This document shows positions 23,111-34,670 of a stretch of 64,000 bases of DNA, piece after piece. Below the pieces are notes generated by a model, which was not told where the DNA came from, searched no databases, and saw only the letters and a program-made list of their open reading frames with translations. This DNA comes from Sinonovacula constricta (lineage: Eukaryota > Mollusca > Bivalvia > Cardiida > Solecurtidae), in assembly GCA_007844125.1 (NCBI GenBank), contig CM017567.1, forward strand, positions 8,516,196-8,580,195, given 5' to 3'. The translations under genes and the position numbers were made by a program. Position 1 is the stretch's first letter, and every line of letters starts with the position of its first letter.

Positions 23111-26100
23111 CAGTAGGCCTAAATACATATCTGATACATGTCATATTTCCGGTAGGCCAACATACACACACTGATACATGTCATATTTCCAGTAGGCCAA
23201 CAAACACACACAGATACATGTCACATTTCCAGTAGGCCTACATACATATCTGATACATGTCATATTTCCAGTAGGCCAACTTAAACACGCTGATTCATGT
23301 CATATTTCCAGTAGGCCAACATACACACACTGATACATGTCACATTTCCAGTAGGCCTCGTACATATCTGATACATGTCATATTTCCAGTAGGCCAACTT
23401 ACACACGCTGATACATGTCATATTTCCAGTAGGCCAACATACACACACTGATACATGTCATATTTCCAGTAGGCCTACATACATATCTGATACATGTCAT
23501 ATTTCCAGTAGGCCTACATACATATCTGATACATGTCATATTTCCAGTAGGCCTACATACATATCTGATACATGTCATATTTCCAATAGGCCTACATACC
23601 TCTCTGATACATGTCATATTTCCAGTAGGCCTACATACACACACTGATACATGTCATATTTCCAGTAGGCCTACATACATATCTGATACATGTCATATTT
23701 CCAGTAGGCCTACATACACACACTGATACATGTCATATTTCCAGTAGGCCAACATACACACACTGATACATGTCATATTTCCAGTAGGCCTAAATACATA
23801 TCTGATACATGTCATATTTCCAGTAGGCCAACATACACACACTGATACATGTCATATTTCCAGTAGGCCTACATACACACACCGATACATGTCATATTTC
23901 TAGTAGGCCTACTTATATTCTCTGATACATGTCATATTTCCAGCAGGCTAACATACACACGCTGATACATGTCATATTTCCAGTAGGCCTAAATACATAT
24001 CTGATACATGTCATATTTCCAGTAGGCCAACATACACACACTGATACATGTCATATTTCCAGTAGGCCTACATACACACACTGATACATGTCATATTTCC
24101 AGTAGACCTACATACACTCTCTGATACATGTCATATATCCAGTAGGCCAACATACACACACTGATACATGTCATATTTCTAGTAGGCCTACATACATATC
24201 TGATACATGTCATATTTCCAGTAGGCCAACATACACACACTGATACATGTCATATTTCCAGTAGGCCTACATTCATATCTGATACATGTCATATATCCAG
24301 TAGGCCAACATACACACACTGATACATGTCATATTTCCAGTAGGCCTAAATACATATCTGATACATGTCATATTTCCAGTAGGCCTACATACACACACTG
24401 ATACATGTCATATTTCCAGTAGGCCTACATTCATATCTGATACATGTCATATTTCCAGTAGGCCAACATACACACACTGATACATGTCATATTTCCAGTA
24501 GGCCTACATACATATCTGATACATGTCATATTTCCAGTAGGCCTACATACATATCTGATACATGTCATATTTCCAGTAGGCCTACATACATATCTGATAC
24601 ATGTCATATTTCCAATAGGCCTACATACCTCTCTGATACATTTCATATTTCCAGTAGGCCTACATACACACACTGATACATGTCATATTTCCCATAGGCC
24701 AACATACACACACTGATACATGTCATATTTCCAGTAGGCCTACATACATATCTGATACATGTCATATTTCCAGTAGGCCTACATACATATCTGATACATG
24801 TCATATTTCCAATAGGCCTACATACCTCTCTGATACATGTCATATTTCCAGTAGGCCTACATACATATCTGATACATGTCATCTTTCCAGTAGGCCTACA
24901 TACACACACTGATACATGTCATATTTCCCATAGGCCAACATACACACACTGATACATGTCATATTTCCAGTAGGCCTAAATACATATCTGATACATGTCA
25001 TATTTCCAGTAGGCCAACATACACACACTGATACATGTCATATTTCCAGTAGGCCTACATACACACACTGATACATGTCATATTTCTAGTAGGCCTACTT
25101 ACACTCTCTGATACATGTCATATTTCCAGCAGGCCAACATACACACGCTGATACATGTCATATTTCCAGTAGGCCTAAATACATATCTGATACATGTCAT
25201 ATTTCCAGTAGGCCAACATACACACACTGATACATGTCATATTTCCAGTAGGCCTACATACACACACTGATACATGTCATATTTCCAGTAGACCTACATA
25301 CATATCTGATACATGTCATATTTCCAGTAGGCCTACATACACACACTGATACATGTCATATTTCCAGTAGGCCTACATACACTCTCTGATACATGTCATA
25401 TTTCCAGTAGGCCTACATACACACTCTGATACATGTCATATTTCCAGTAGGCCTACATACACACTCTGATACATGTCATATTTCCAGTAGGCCTACATAC
25501 ATATCTGATACATGTCATATTTCTAGTAGGCCTACATACATATCTGATACATGTCATATTTCCAGTAGGCCTACATTCATATCTGATACATGTCATATTT
25601 CCAGTAGGCCTACATTCATATCTGATACATGTCATATATCCAGTAGGCAAACATACACACACTGATACATGTCATATTTCCAGGAGGCATACATACATAT
25701 CTGATACATGTCATATTTCTAGTAGGCCAACATACACACACTGATTCATGTCATATTTCCAGTAGGCCTACATACACACACCGATTCATGTCATATTTCT
25801 AGTAGGCCTACTTATATTCTCTGATACATGTCATATTTCCAGCAGGCTAACATACACACGCTGATACATGTCATATTTCCAGTAGGCCTAAATACATATC
25901 TGATACATGTCATATTTCCAGTAGGCCAACATACACACACTGATACATGTCATATTTCCAGTAGGCCTACATACACACACTGATACATGCCATATTTCCA
26001 GTAGGCCTAAATACATATCTGATACATGTCATATTTCCAGTTGGCCAACATACACACACTGATACATGTCATATTTCCAGTAGGCCTACATACACACACT

Positions 26101-26225
26101 GATACATGTCATATTTCCAGTAGGCCTACATACACACACTGATACAAGTCATATTTCCAGTAGGCCTACATAACTCTCTGATACATGTCATATTACCAAA
26201 AGGCCAACATACACACGCAGATACA
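23111..26225. repeat. 39/40-bp minisatellite array, right part, about 80 copies
   Basis: Continuation of the array at 20935-21934 with the same units. Unit order is duplicated at larger scale: the block around 23399-23644 recurs at 24431-24673, about 1,030 bp away, and partly at 24643-24909, giving nearly identical predicted peptides (CIREVCRPIGN then CIRYVCRPTGN). The run from about 23880 to 24060 also resembles 25790-25970. The array ends in degenerate units near 26225. Confidence 0.95.
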
Positions 26226-27059
26226 TGCCAAATACCTGGGTTAAACTACCAATTTAAGGTAGGTCAAATAAAATCGATGCAATGTAACAAAAAAAGTTCT
26301 TACCCTGCCAGGAACTTAGAACCAGGCAATGAAAAAGTGAGAGGAGATTAACCTTCAAACACAGGACAAGCTACTCAACATGTTGTTATGTTGAATTAAC
26401 CTAACTCCAGACAACAACATATACAGAAAACACCACTTCATGTCTTCTAATTAAGAAGAGGAACACCTGAGGTACAAAATGAGACATTGCTTCAAGGGAA
26501 ATAGTGATAGAATTCATCAATATTTTGTGCTTCAGTTCCATTTGTCAATTACATTTAGTAGAATGGCTTCTATGGTACATGTAGCTACTACTGAAATCCT
26601 ACTTCAGATGTTCATCCACCCTAGTTCTTGGGCATTTTGCTTATAATTACATGCATAGTTCTAGATACTCTGCAGCAAATAGTGAAGAGTAAGAGCCTGA
26701 TTCCGATCCTGTGGTGACTGTGTGATCCTGATCTACACTATTAGCAAAGGTTAGGTCACACTGTAGCTCTGTACCATCTATGCACAAATTGATAGGGCTC
26801 GAGAAAAAAAAGAGTAGATTCAGAAGATACAGCTGTCTAGCTTTCACTGTGAGCTGTCTGAATGGGATATGCACTATTTACAGACGAGTCTTAGTCCAGA
26901 TACCTTTCTAGGAATCACAAATCAAATATCTGCAATTCTAGCATATATCTGCATGCATCTATAATGTGCACAGATAATCTCAAAATCAGCAAATTAGTTA
27001 ACACTCCATTGTACTTTATTGCTAATAATTGACCGTTCCTCAGGTGCTTGATAAACAGG
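26226..27059. other. Intronic stretch between arrays
   Basis: Holds a diverged copy of the 'tgatcag' dispersed repeat at about 26655-26770 (gcagcaaatagtg, then gatcctgatctacac). Nothing else was recognised. Confidence 0.5.
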
Positions 27060-28032
27060 CCTTTTAGCCAGTAAGATTACTGCATTTCACCAAGCGTTCA
27101 TGATGGCCACTGGCCTTTTAGCCAGTAAGATTACTGCATTTCAACAAGCGTTCATGATGGCTACTGGCCTCTTAGCCAGTAAGATTACTGCATTTCACCA
27201 AGCGTTCATGATGGCCACTGGTCTCTTAGCCAGTAAGATTACTGCATTTCACCAAGCGTTCATGATGGCCACTGGCCTCTTAGCCAGTAAGATTACTGCA
27301 TTTCACAAAGCGTTCATGATGGCCACTGGCCTCTTAGCCAGTAAGATTACTGCATTTCACCAAGCGTTCATGATGGCCACTGGTCTCTTAGCCAGTAAGA
27401 TTACTGCATTTCACCAAGCGTTCATGATGGCCACTGGCCTCTTAGCCAGTAAGATTACTGCATTTCACAAAGCATTCATGATGGCCACTGGCCTCTTAGC
27501 CAGTAAGATTACTGCATTTCACAAAGCGTTCATGATGGCCACTGGCCTCTTAGCCAGTAAGATTACTGCATTTCACCAAGCGTTCATGATGGCCACTGGT
27601 CTCTTAGCCAGTAAGATTACTGCATTTCACCAAGCGTTCATGATGGCCACTGGCCTCTTAGCCAGTAAGATTACTGCATTTCACAAAGCGTTCATGATGG
27701 CCACTGGCCTCTTAGCCAGTAAGATTACTGCATTTCACAAAGCGTTCATGATGGCCACTGGCCTCTTAGCCAGTAAGATTACTGCATTTCACCAAGCGTT
27801 CATGATGGCCACTGGCCTCTTAGCCAGTAAGATTACTGCATTTCACAAAGCGTTCATGATGGCCACTGGCCTCTTAGCCAGTAAGATTACTGCATTTCAC
27901 AAAGCGTTCATGATGGCCACTGGCCTCTTAGCCAGTAAGATTACTGCATTTCACAAAGCGTTCATGATGGCCACTGGCCTCTTAGCCAGTAAGATTACTG
28001 CATTTCACAAAGCGTTCATGATGGCCACTGGC
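27060..28032. repeat. 54-bp minisatellite array, about 18 copies, open in one frame
   Basis: The unit is atgatggccactggcctctt followed by agccagtaagattactgcat and ttcac[a/c]aagcgttc, exactly 54 bp. Copies are nearly identical, differing mainly at cac[aa/ca]ag and ggcctc/ggtctc. Each unit contains an ACTGGC...GCCAGT inverted repeat with a 6-nt spacer. Because 54 is a multiple of 3 and the unit has no stop in one frame, a 357-codon ORF (27100-28173) spans it, reading FMMATGLLASKITAFHKA per unit, and runs into the adjacent SINE. It has no sign of being a gene. Confidence 0.95.
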
Positions 28033-28199
28033 CAAATGACCCCAGACAAATGTCTGGGTAGAACCATCAGTGCATCGCAGGCCAGCTGGAAGACCTTCCC
28101 ACATTTAGTCCTTGGCCCTGTACAGAACAAAAACCGACGCGGCAAAGCGGTCAGAGGAGTTACAAGTCGATGACTCTACCACTATGCCACCGGAGCCCC
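28033..28199 (-). repeat. tRNA-derived SINE (family 2), joined directly to the 54-bp array
   Basis: On the minus strand it starts near GGGGCTCCGGTGGCATAGTG, which contains an A box (TGGCATAGTGGTAGAG), then has a degenerate B-box region and the shared body ending in the complement of 'gaccccagacaaatgtctgg'. It aligns with the copy at 47955-48189. The last array unit (ggccactggcc) runs straight into the SINE tail. Confidence 0.7.
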
Positions 28200-31100
28200 A
28201 TATGTTCTGTTGCTTTTCTGATGTTGGTTGTTTTCTCTGTAAGTAAATATTTGATTTTAAATATTCTTTTAAGTAGAAATAAAAATTTCTTCTGAACTTT
28301 TACTATTGTATTCATTTCATCTTTTTAAACCTCATGGCCTACAGTTAAACAATGACATCAAGTTCAAAATGTATTCTTGAACTTCAATGAGTAAAGAAAG
28401 AAATAGCAAACTTTTCTTCTTTACAATCTCATACAAGCAATATGAAATATACTCAATAATGGTCATACTGGTAGAGATACAGCTACAATAAATGCAGACC
28501 CTGATCTGGGCCAACACTATTTGCATAGGTACGATGAAATTGTAGCGTTCAAATTATTAATAGTCACTGTATGATCGTGTTCTCATAGAGGGCTGCTATT
28601 ACACTGAATTCATAGTCTGCTAATAACATATACAACGCTTATAGTTTAAAATCTTGTCACAGTTTTGTTATAACTTTTACTTTTGACTGTCATTTGAATA
28701 CCTTTGTCTCGTGCCTTTTAAATTTTAATATATGATGTATATTTTCTTATAAAAATAGTGTAGATACAGTTCAGCCAGCTCCTTCTATACGCAGAAAACT
28801 GAGACTTATGCATAGGTTTTTAACAAAATGTAGCCCAGTGCTGAATGCATTTTAATATCAGTGCAACAACTTTTAAACAATGTCTTTTTCAGGTATTCTG
28901 GCTTTGATTATCTTTGTTCTCATAAGTTTTTGATGATTTTTATATTAGTTGAAAAGTAAACAAAAACTACCACAGAAGATGGAAATACTGCTTAAATGAC
29001 ACAGTTACTGAAACCATAAATTAAACAAAGGGCCTTAACTCATGTAAATTCAAGGTGGCTATAACATGCCATCAATATACACAACTGGGTTTTAACCAGT
29101 CATGTAAACTAACCAAAATCAGATTTTTTTTAAGCCGTGACAGTGCTGACAAATCTAGTCTGCAGACGGACTGACCAATGGGAATCCAGTATAGATCCCA
29201 TTAACATATACTGGGTGTATAAAAATTAAAACTATATACAATTTGTCAATTTGTGTTATTCTTCCTTGTCATCTTCATTAACTTAGCCGTGTATATATTT
29301 AAGCTATGATTTCATCATAGAAGGACTTGTCTTTTCATAACAGTTATATTATGATGCCACTTTTAATTATGTAATGCATCATAAGAATTATTGTATCTTT
29401 TTTTTTGTTTTACATTATAACATTGTATTTCAATAATCTGGCATATGTGGAATAAGTGTCAGATATCAAAATGATAGTCATTTAATGTAGATATGAAATA
29501 TTCAACTTATACTTCAATAAAATGTAATTCAAATAATGTTCGATTATTTGTAATATTTTGGGTGTCCAAATGATGATATTTCTTAAGTCAATTAAGCTGT
29601 GCTCAGTGTGCTGTGCAAATAGCTTGCTTTGGTCACCAGCTGGTACCTGTCTAGTGATATATCTGTCATAACATTATAAAGAAGCATGTAGGGCCAAATC
29701 AAAGGAAGCCAAAAAAATGTTGATAATTAATAATTTGCATAATTTATTGCTTAAGCATTTGGCTTCTTATGACAGATTGCTATATATTAGGCTGTTGTGA
29801 CTCTGTAGACATAGAAGGCGTTTCTTGATTCTAGAAGACATGCCATATATATTTGTAATGGATTATCCATTGTAATAAGTTGTTGGAACTCCACTGTGTT
29901 ATGTAAATTCCTGTTATATTCAGAATAAAAGTGTTTAAACAACTGGCAAACCATTCTGCTGTTTTTACGCACCCGTCTTGTGACTCTGGATAATAATTCA
30001 CATTAACAACAGCTTGAACTTGTACTTCGAAACAAACTTTATAATAGTTACATTAGTATATCTCATCTATGCAGCAAACTTTCATTTACTAGCATAAGCA
30101 TTAAACGTTCCTTTAACTGGTGAAACATTTGCAGTTTACATTTATTCTCTCTATTTTTCATGTTTAATCCCTTTCTCATTGGAAACACCATTTCCTACAT
30201 TTGCCTAAAACATACAGTTTTGGAACAGTGAGTGTTGTCACACAATGCCATCTATGTAAGTTACGATCATGTTCAATATACAATACAATGTTCATGTTTA
30301 ACATGATATGAGTAATTGTTCAATAACATGCATGAGGTATGTTGCCATAGAAAAGCTACATGCGATGTTGCAATAAAGTGTATGTTATGATACAAAATAC
30401 TGTATAATCATACTGCGTTATGTTATGGTAATATCTGATGTAACATTCATGAAGCATTTTGTTATGTTACATTCAGATATGCTTATTTCGTTACACGGTC
30501 TATGTTATGATACAGTACAGATAGAAATATGTTTGATGCATAATAATTATGACAACTGGTACTATTAGAACTATTCACCACCTTAACATTTTTGTAGCCA
30601 GTAAAGGGTTAACAATATAGTGCAGCTGCACCCAGAAATCCCAATTTTTCAGTGCAAAAACAAACAAAAATCATTAGTGTCAAAGTAATGGGATGAGACA
30701 TTTAGAGCATGGCCTTAACGCCAGTAGCACAATTTGTCATTAAGTATTAACATGTGTAGTTCAAATATTAGTGGGGAGTATGCAACTGAGCAGCTGGAGA
30801 CCTAAATCTGTATTAATTACTGACAAAATTCTCAAATTCAAGTACCACATGGCTGTAGAAATAGTCAAGTAAAGATGTTTAACCTCAGTAGGTGTTGATT
30901 CTACCATAGCAAATATTACCCTTTAATTGCAGAAAACAACATATATTCCATTAACAGAAAACCCGAAAAGGTGTTTCCAGCAAGTTGGAAACTTGCTACA
31001 TGTAAATAGCCCACAATTATATGTTGTCTGTAACAAGACATATTGTGACAGAGTAGCAAATAGTGTACACCCTGATCAGATGGGACCTTGCTGATCTCGG

Positions 31101-32001
31101 TCTATACTTATGGCCTTGGCCTGATCAAAACATGCATAGCAGACTAAGAATTATAATATTTGTCTTTCTGCACCAAAAACAGCTGATGGCGTCAATCCGA
31201 TAACAGCAGAGAATACCAAATATAACTCAAAAGTGCTTAAAAACACCAATCCCCAGTTTTAAGATGCATTGGTCAAAAAATTTCTTGAAGAAATGCATTA
31301 AAATGAAGTTTTACATTCAAAAATGCATCAAAATGAGATCTTGAACATAAATCATTTTGTTGTTTTCTTTCTAGGCATCATGCTTAAATAGGCATTCTGA
31401 CTTGGCATTTCCTTTTCTTTTCATGTTTAAGAAAAGAAAATCCTTAAAATTTACATCAATTATCACTCATAAAATGCTAACAACTAAAACAGCATTTCTG
31501 AAATTTGTAACTAACATTCTGACTGTTATTCCTGAAATAATGTGACAACATAATGATCTGTTATAATTTAAAACTCAATAAAGACTCATGGCAAGCGGCT
31601 GGTATCAAATTACTTGACAAAAATGAATATACCCTTGTTTGTTATCAAGAATAGAACCATTACTTCCACTATCACGTTAACAGCATTTTTAATTATTAAG
31701 TTGTTTTAAAGGTGGTATCTAATAGCATGCCTATATCAAATGCATGCCATTGAAAGTTCTGTGCGTTACGTAGTATAGCACAGAACGTATGTCTTAACAT
31801 TACGGCATGCACAATAGGGGTGATTGTGTATTTGAATGATGGGATATGTATCAGGTGACCAGTGGTCAATCAGGCGGGTAAGAGCGGGAAAAGGCACGAG
31901 GTTTCTGTTTGGTGGTCAGTTCTACGCTAGACTTCGGTCGGTTCACATCGTTTCTATTGCTTCTCTTGTTTTGCTCGCTTTGTGTTTGCCACGTCTACAA
32001 C
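28200..32001. other. Intronic stretch with scattered dispersed-repeat fragments
   Basis: About 29025-29225 matches a dispersed family also at 49345-49530 and 57270-57830: 'ataactcatgtaaa', 'gggttttaaccagtcatg', 'ccaaaatcag', then 'actgaccaatg' and a 'gggtgtataaa' tail. About 31030-31145 is a 'tgatcag' family copy. 30240-30540 is rich in 'atgttatgatac' and 'gttatgttac' phrases without regular periodicity. 31730-32001 is the probable 5' untranslated/leader part of the DIRS-like element, whose outer boundary I could not define. No host exon was seen. Confidence 0.5.
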
Positions 32002-32272
32002 ATGGCTACTGGCAGTGGTGAGGATATCCGCGGCTTTGTGAAAGAGGCTGTTAAGGAGAACAACGACAAGTTATTGGCCAACATCAGCAGCATGATATCT
32101 AAGATAAGTGCCAAACCTTCTGCCGTTTCATTGCTTGACGCTCCGCGGTTTAAGAAAAAGAGTAACGAGGAGCAATTTAAATGCAACTCTAAGTTAATTG
32201 AGAGGTTGGACGACGTACAGACGTCTATTCAGGCAAACGATTTAGCGTCTGCAAACCAATCTTTAGATGAAG
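32002..32272 (+). CDS. DIRS-like element ORF1, first exon
   Basis: The likely start is ATG at 32002 (MATGSGEDIRGFVKEAVKEN), since the sequence upstream in this frame reads like a leader rather than protein. The frame runs to SLDEG, where a GGTACG donor-like site at 32273 follows; without splicing it stops within 13 codons. The product is charged and helical (KEAVKENNDKLLANI), as in gag-like N-termini of DIRS elements. Function is inferred from position only. Confidence 0.6.
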
Positions 32273-32449
32273 GTACGATAAACTTTTATTTAATATTTAA
32301 CCTTAGTTAGGTTTACAGTGCCGGGTGTATATGTATACACATTCCTTTGTAGAGGGGGCACGTGGTTTTCCCACGGTCAGTAGGTTTAAGAATACCGTAA
32401 AGCGCTATGTATTTAGCGTTAGATTATTTTTTATGATTTATGGTTTCAG
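32273..32449 (+). other. Predicted 177-bp intron inside the retroelement
   Basis: It starts gtacg and ends tggtttcag. Joining G at 32272 to CT at 32450 gives GCT and a continuous protein across the junction (SLDEA then LQLLRQRQKMILLAD). The intron is 59 codons long but carries an in-frame stop. The downstream frame in 32440-32449 has an ATG within the acceptor region, which I do not take as a true start. Confidence 0.55.
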
Positions 32450-33660
32450 CTTTACAGTTGTTAAGACAGCGACAGAAGATGATTTTGTTGGCTGACTCTT
32501 CAGAGCTCGGTTGGCGTGTAGTAAATGAGTACGAGAGCAACCCCATTGCTAGTGACAGTGAGGATGAGAGGAAGATATATAGGGCGGAGGCGCGAGCTCT
32601 CAAGAAGGCGAAGGCGGAGAAGGCTAGGAAGGCACGTCGGGGTTGGCCTTATAAGCGACCTGATACAGCGCCGTCGGCTACGGTTACATCAGCGCAGCAG
32701 AGCGGGAGACAGAAGCCGGGGTTATGTTTTTCGTGTGGCAAGCCAGGTCACTGGAAAAACGAATGTACGCAGGGTTACAGTCAGCAAAATAATAAGATAA
32801 GTACTTGTATTTGTTTTAGTCTCTCTGGAAATGGAGATACTTGCTGTTGTAAGGCGGTTGATAATGTATGTGGCGAGAGTAGCACGAATGAACAGTCTGT
32901 AGTGGCTGTAGAGTGTAAGGGCATAGTGGAGCCTGTATTGCCGGTAGGGCGTTTAAAGTCCCATTATGATCATTGGGCTGGTGTGTCGGATGATAGATAT
33001 ATCCTGGATGTAGTAAAAAATGGTTACAAAATTCCATTTAAGGTTTTGCCGGAAGTAGCTTGTATTCGTAATAATAAGTCGGCTAGAGATAATCCGGAGT
33101 TTGTAGAGTCAGAAATTAGTTCCTTGTTAAAGAAAGGGGTTGTTTCTCAGGTTATGGAAAAACCGCATGTTGTAAACCCTCTTACGGTAGCTTATAGTAG
33201 AGCGGGCAAACCAAGGTTGGTATTGGATTGCAGGCATATTAATTCTTGTTTGCATTTGTTTACAGTAAAATTTGAGGATATTAGAGTGGCGGAACGTTTG
33301 TTTGATCTAAATTCATATATTTTTACATTTGATTTAAAGAGTGCATATCACCATATCGACATATTTCCTGAGCATACTACGTACCTCGGTTTTAGCTGGT
33401 CTTATAACGGTACGGTTAAATATTATGTTTATAATTCCCTTCCGTTCGGCATTTCAGTCGCAGGGCATATATTTACAAAAACGCTAAGAGTACCTCAAAA
33501 GTATTGGAGATCGTTGGGCTTAAAAGTTATCATGTTTTTAGATGATGGAATAGGAGGAGATGTGAGGCTAGAAAGGGCTAGTTTTGCTAGTGATTTTATA
33601 CGGGAGTCACTGCTAGAGAAAGGGTTCTTGGTTGGGTCATACACTGGATTTTGTTTCTAA
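32450..33660 (+). pseudogene. DIRS-like CCHC plus reverse transcriptase ORF, frame-broken near its end
   Basis: Numbering from codon 32440: a basic Lys/Arg/Ala-rich segment at about 45-70, a CCHC zinc knuckle CFSCGKPGHWKNEC at 96-109, then a DIRS-type RT. RT landmarks are VNPLTVAYSRAGKPRLVLDC near 247-266, FDLKSAYHHIDIF at 297-309 (first catalytic Asp), LPFGIS near 346, and FLDDG at 366-370 (catalytic Asp pair). The frame is intact to about 33628, then enters an unrelated frame and stops at 33658. The true continuation lies one frame over, beginning W-L-G-H at 33629, and the segment normally found between GFLV and WLG is missing, so a small deletion with frame change occurred. Confidence 0.85.
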
Positions 33661-34519
33661 TAGGTTGTTCATTTCAGAGGAAAGGATTGGTAGATTAGAA
33701 ATGTAAATAAAATCCTTGTTGTTTCAGATCTCTAGAGACAAGCTTAATCTTGTTCATGTTCGTGCTTTGGCAGGCGTTGTAGGGCAAATAATTTCCCTAC
33801 AAAGTGTTTTGGGTAAGATTGTGTCTAGAATGAGTAGATATATGTACAAGTGTATTTTGACACGAGCGAGTTGGAACGCTCTGGTTAAAGTAAGCCCTGA
33901 AGCTGTGGCTGAGTTGGAGTTCTGGCAGAGTAATGCGAGATTGCTCAATAGAGAGGGCAAGGTTTTAAGAGAAAGTATTGTGGCTACATTTTGTATGTAT
34001 ACAGATGCTAGTGCGGTCGGATATGGTGGTTATTTAACAATGAATAACGTAGAAACACAGCAGTTTGCTTTAGACACAGTGCTTGTGGGTTCATCGTTAA
34101 CCAGTTTAGACTTAGGTAATAATGATCAGTTACGGTGGGCATCGGAATTGCCAGAGTATATGAGTTTGTGTTTGCCTCCGGAAGTAGGCGAAAGTGGTGT
34201 AGATAAACCCACCGGTGTGGAAGTGTGTTGTTTAGATCAGATTCCCGGAAGTGAATATGAGGGTGCCTTGTCCCCGGAAGTGGACAATGCGTTTAGAGCT
34301 CAAAGAAAGGAGCCTGGTAGTTCGATATCCCCGGAAGTGGATATTTGTAGAGTTCTATCGCAAGTCTTGCCCAATGCAAAACAGTGTTGTTGTTTTGTGC
34401 TTAGTTGTGTTCAGACCAATATTTTCCTTGTGTTTCTGCACTACCTTATACTTTGGTCTACAGTTAAGATGACTTCAAACACCTGCACTACCTTATACTT
34501 TGGTCTACAGTTAAGATGA
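33629..34519 (+). pseudogene. DIRS-like RT thumb and RNase H segment, with internal stop
   Basis: This is the shifted continuation of the RT ORF. It reads LGHTLDFVSNRLFISEERIG, meets a TAA at 33704-33706, and continues in the same frame through VHVRALAGVVGQIISL to an RNase H core MYTDASAVGYGGYL starting at 33995. After about 34060 the protein no longer resembles RNase H and contains three Pro-Glu-Val or Pro-Gly-Ser-Glu phrases encoded by repeated ccggaagt motifs. The C-terminal RNase H and the recombinase are absent. Confidence 0.8.
34178..34341 (+). promoter_or_regulatory. Cluster of four CCGGAAGT (ETS-type) motifs
   Basis: CCGGAAGT occurs at 34178, 34245, 34274 and 34331, three of them as CCCGGAAGTG. 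This is the core consensus recognised by ETS/GABP factors in animals. The spacing is irregular (67, 29, 57 bp), so it is not a simple tandem repeat. Regulatory function is inference; the motif also falls in an apparently open frame. Confidence 0.35.
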
Positions 34520-34529
34520 CTTCAAACAC
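34436..34529 (+). repeat. 47-bp tandem duplication
   Basis: Two perfect head-to-tail copies (34436-34482 and 34483-34529) beginning ctgcactaccttatactttg and ending gacttcaaacac. They sit between the DIRS-like relic and a SINE body. Confidence 0.97.
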
Positions 34530-34541
34530 TATCTCAATTAC

Positions 34542-34670
34542 TGACTAGTCAGTGTCAGTATAATGGACCGACCGGGTTTAGTCCCTGGGCACCTCATAAG
34601 TGCCCCTGTGCTATAATGATAGAAATGTCTCTGCACAGTATTGGCAAAAAAGCCGCCAAATCCCAATCCC
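34542..34670 (+). repeat. SINE family 1, 5'-truncated copy
   Basis: Matches the 3' half of the full SINE at 49681-49959 in opposite orientation: gtcagtataatggaccgacc, gtccctgggcacctcataag, tgcccctgtgctataatgat, then an aatcccaatccc tail. The tRNA-like head is missing, as expected for incomplete reverse transcription. Confidence 0.85.

Larger units (their letters stand above)
32002..34530 (+). mobile_element. DIRS-like (tyrosine-recombinase class) retrotransposon, decayed and incomplete
   Basis: In order: a short gag-like ORF, a predicted intron, a CCHC knuckle, a reverse transcriptase of DIRS/Ngaro type and an RNase H segment. No tyrosine recombinase or methyltransferase domain follows; after RNase H the frame becomes unrecognisable and ends in a 47-bp duplication and a SINE. 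No split direct or inverted terminal repeats were found, so both ends are undefined. A frame change and at least one stop show it is not functional. GC content is higher than in the surrounding intron. It lies antisense to the Epac gene. Confidence 0.85.

Noticed and set aside
21643..25662. Minus-strand ORFs repeating MTCIRYVCRPTGN
   Set aside because: Translations of the 39-bp units; the frame breaks at each 40-bp unit.
18648..26225. Possible CRISPR array
   Set aside because: Units are contiguous without unique spacers, unit variation is graded, and the setting is an animal intron.
27100..28173. 357-codon ORF of repeated MMATGLLASKITAFHKA units
   Set aside because: It is a product of a 54-bp tandem repeat whose length is a multiple of three; it runs into a SINE and has no start context or domain.
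32525..32800. 91-codon Arg-rich ORF overlapping the retroelement
   Set aside because: Shadow frame of the basic region and zinc knuckle of the DIRS-like ORF.
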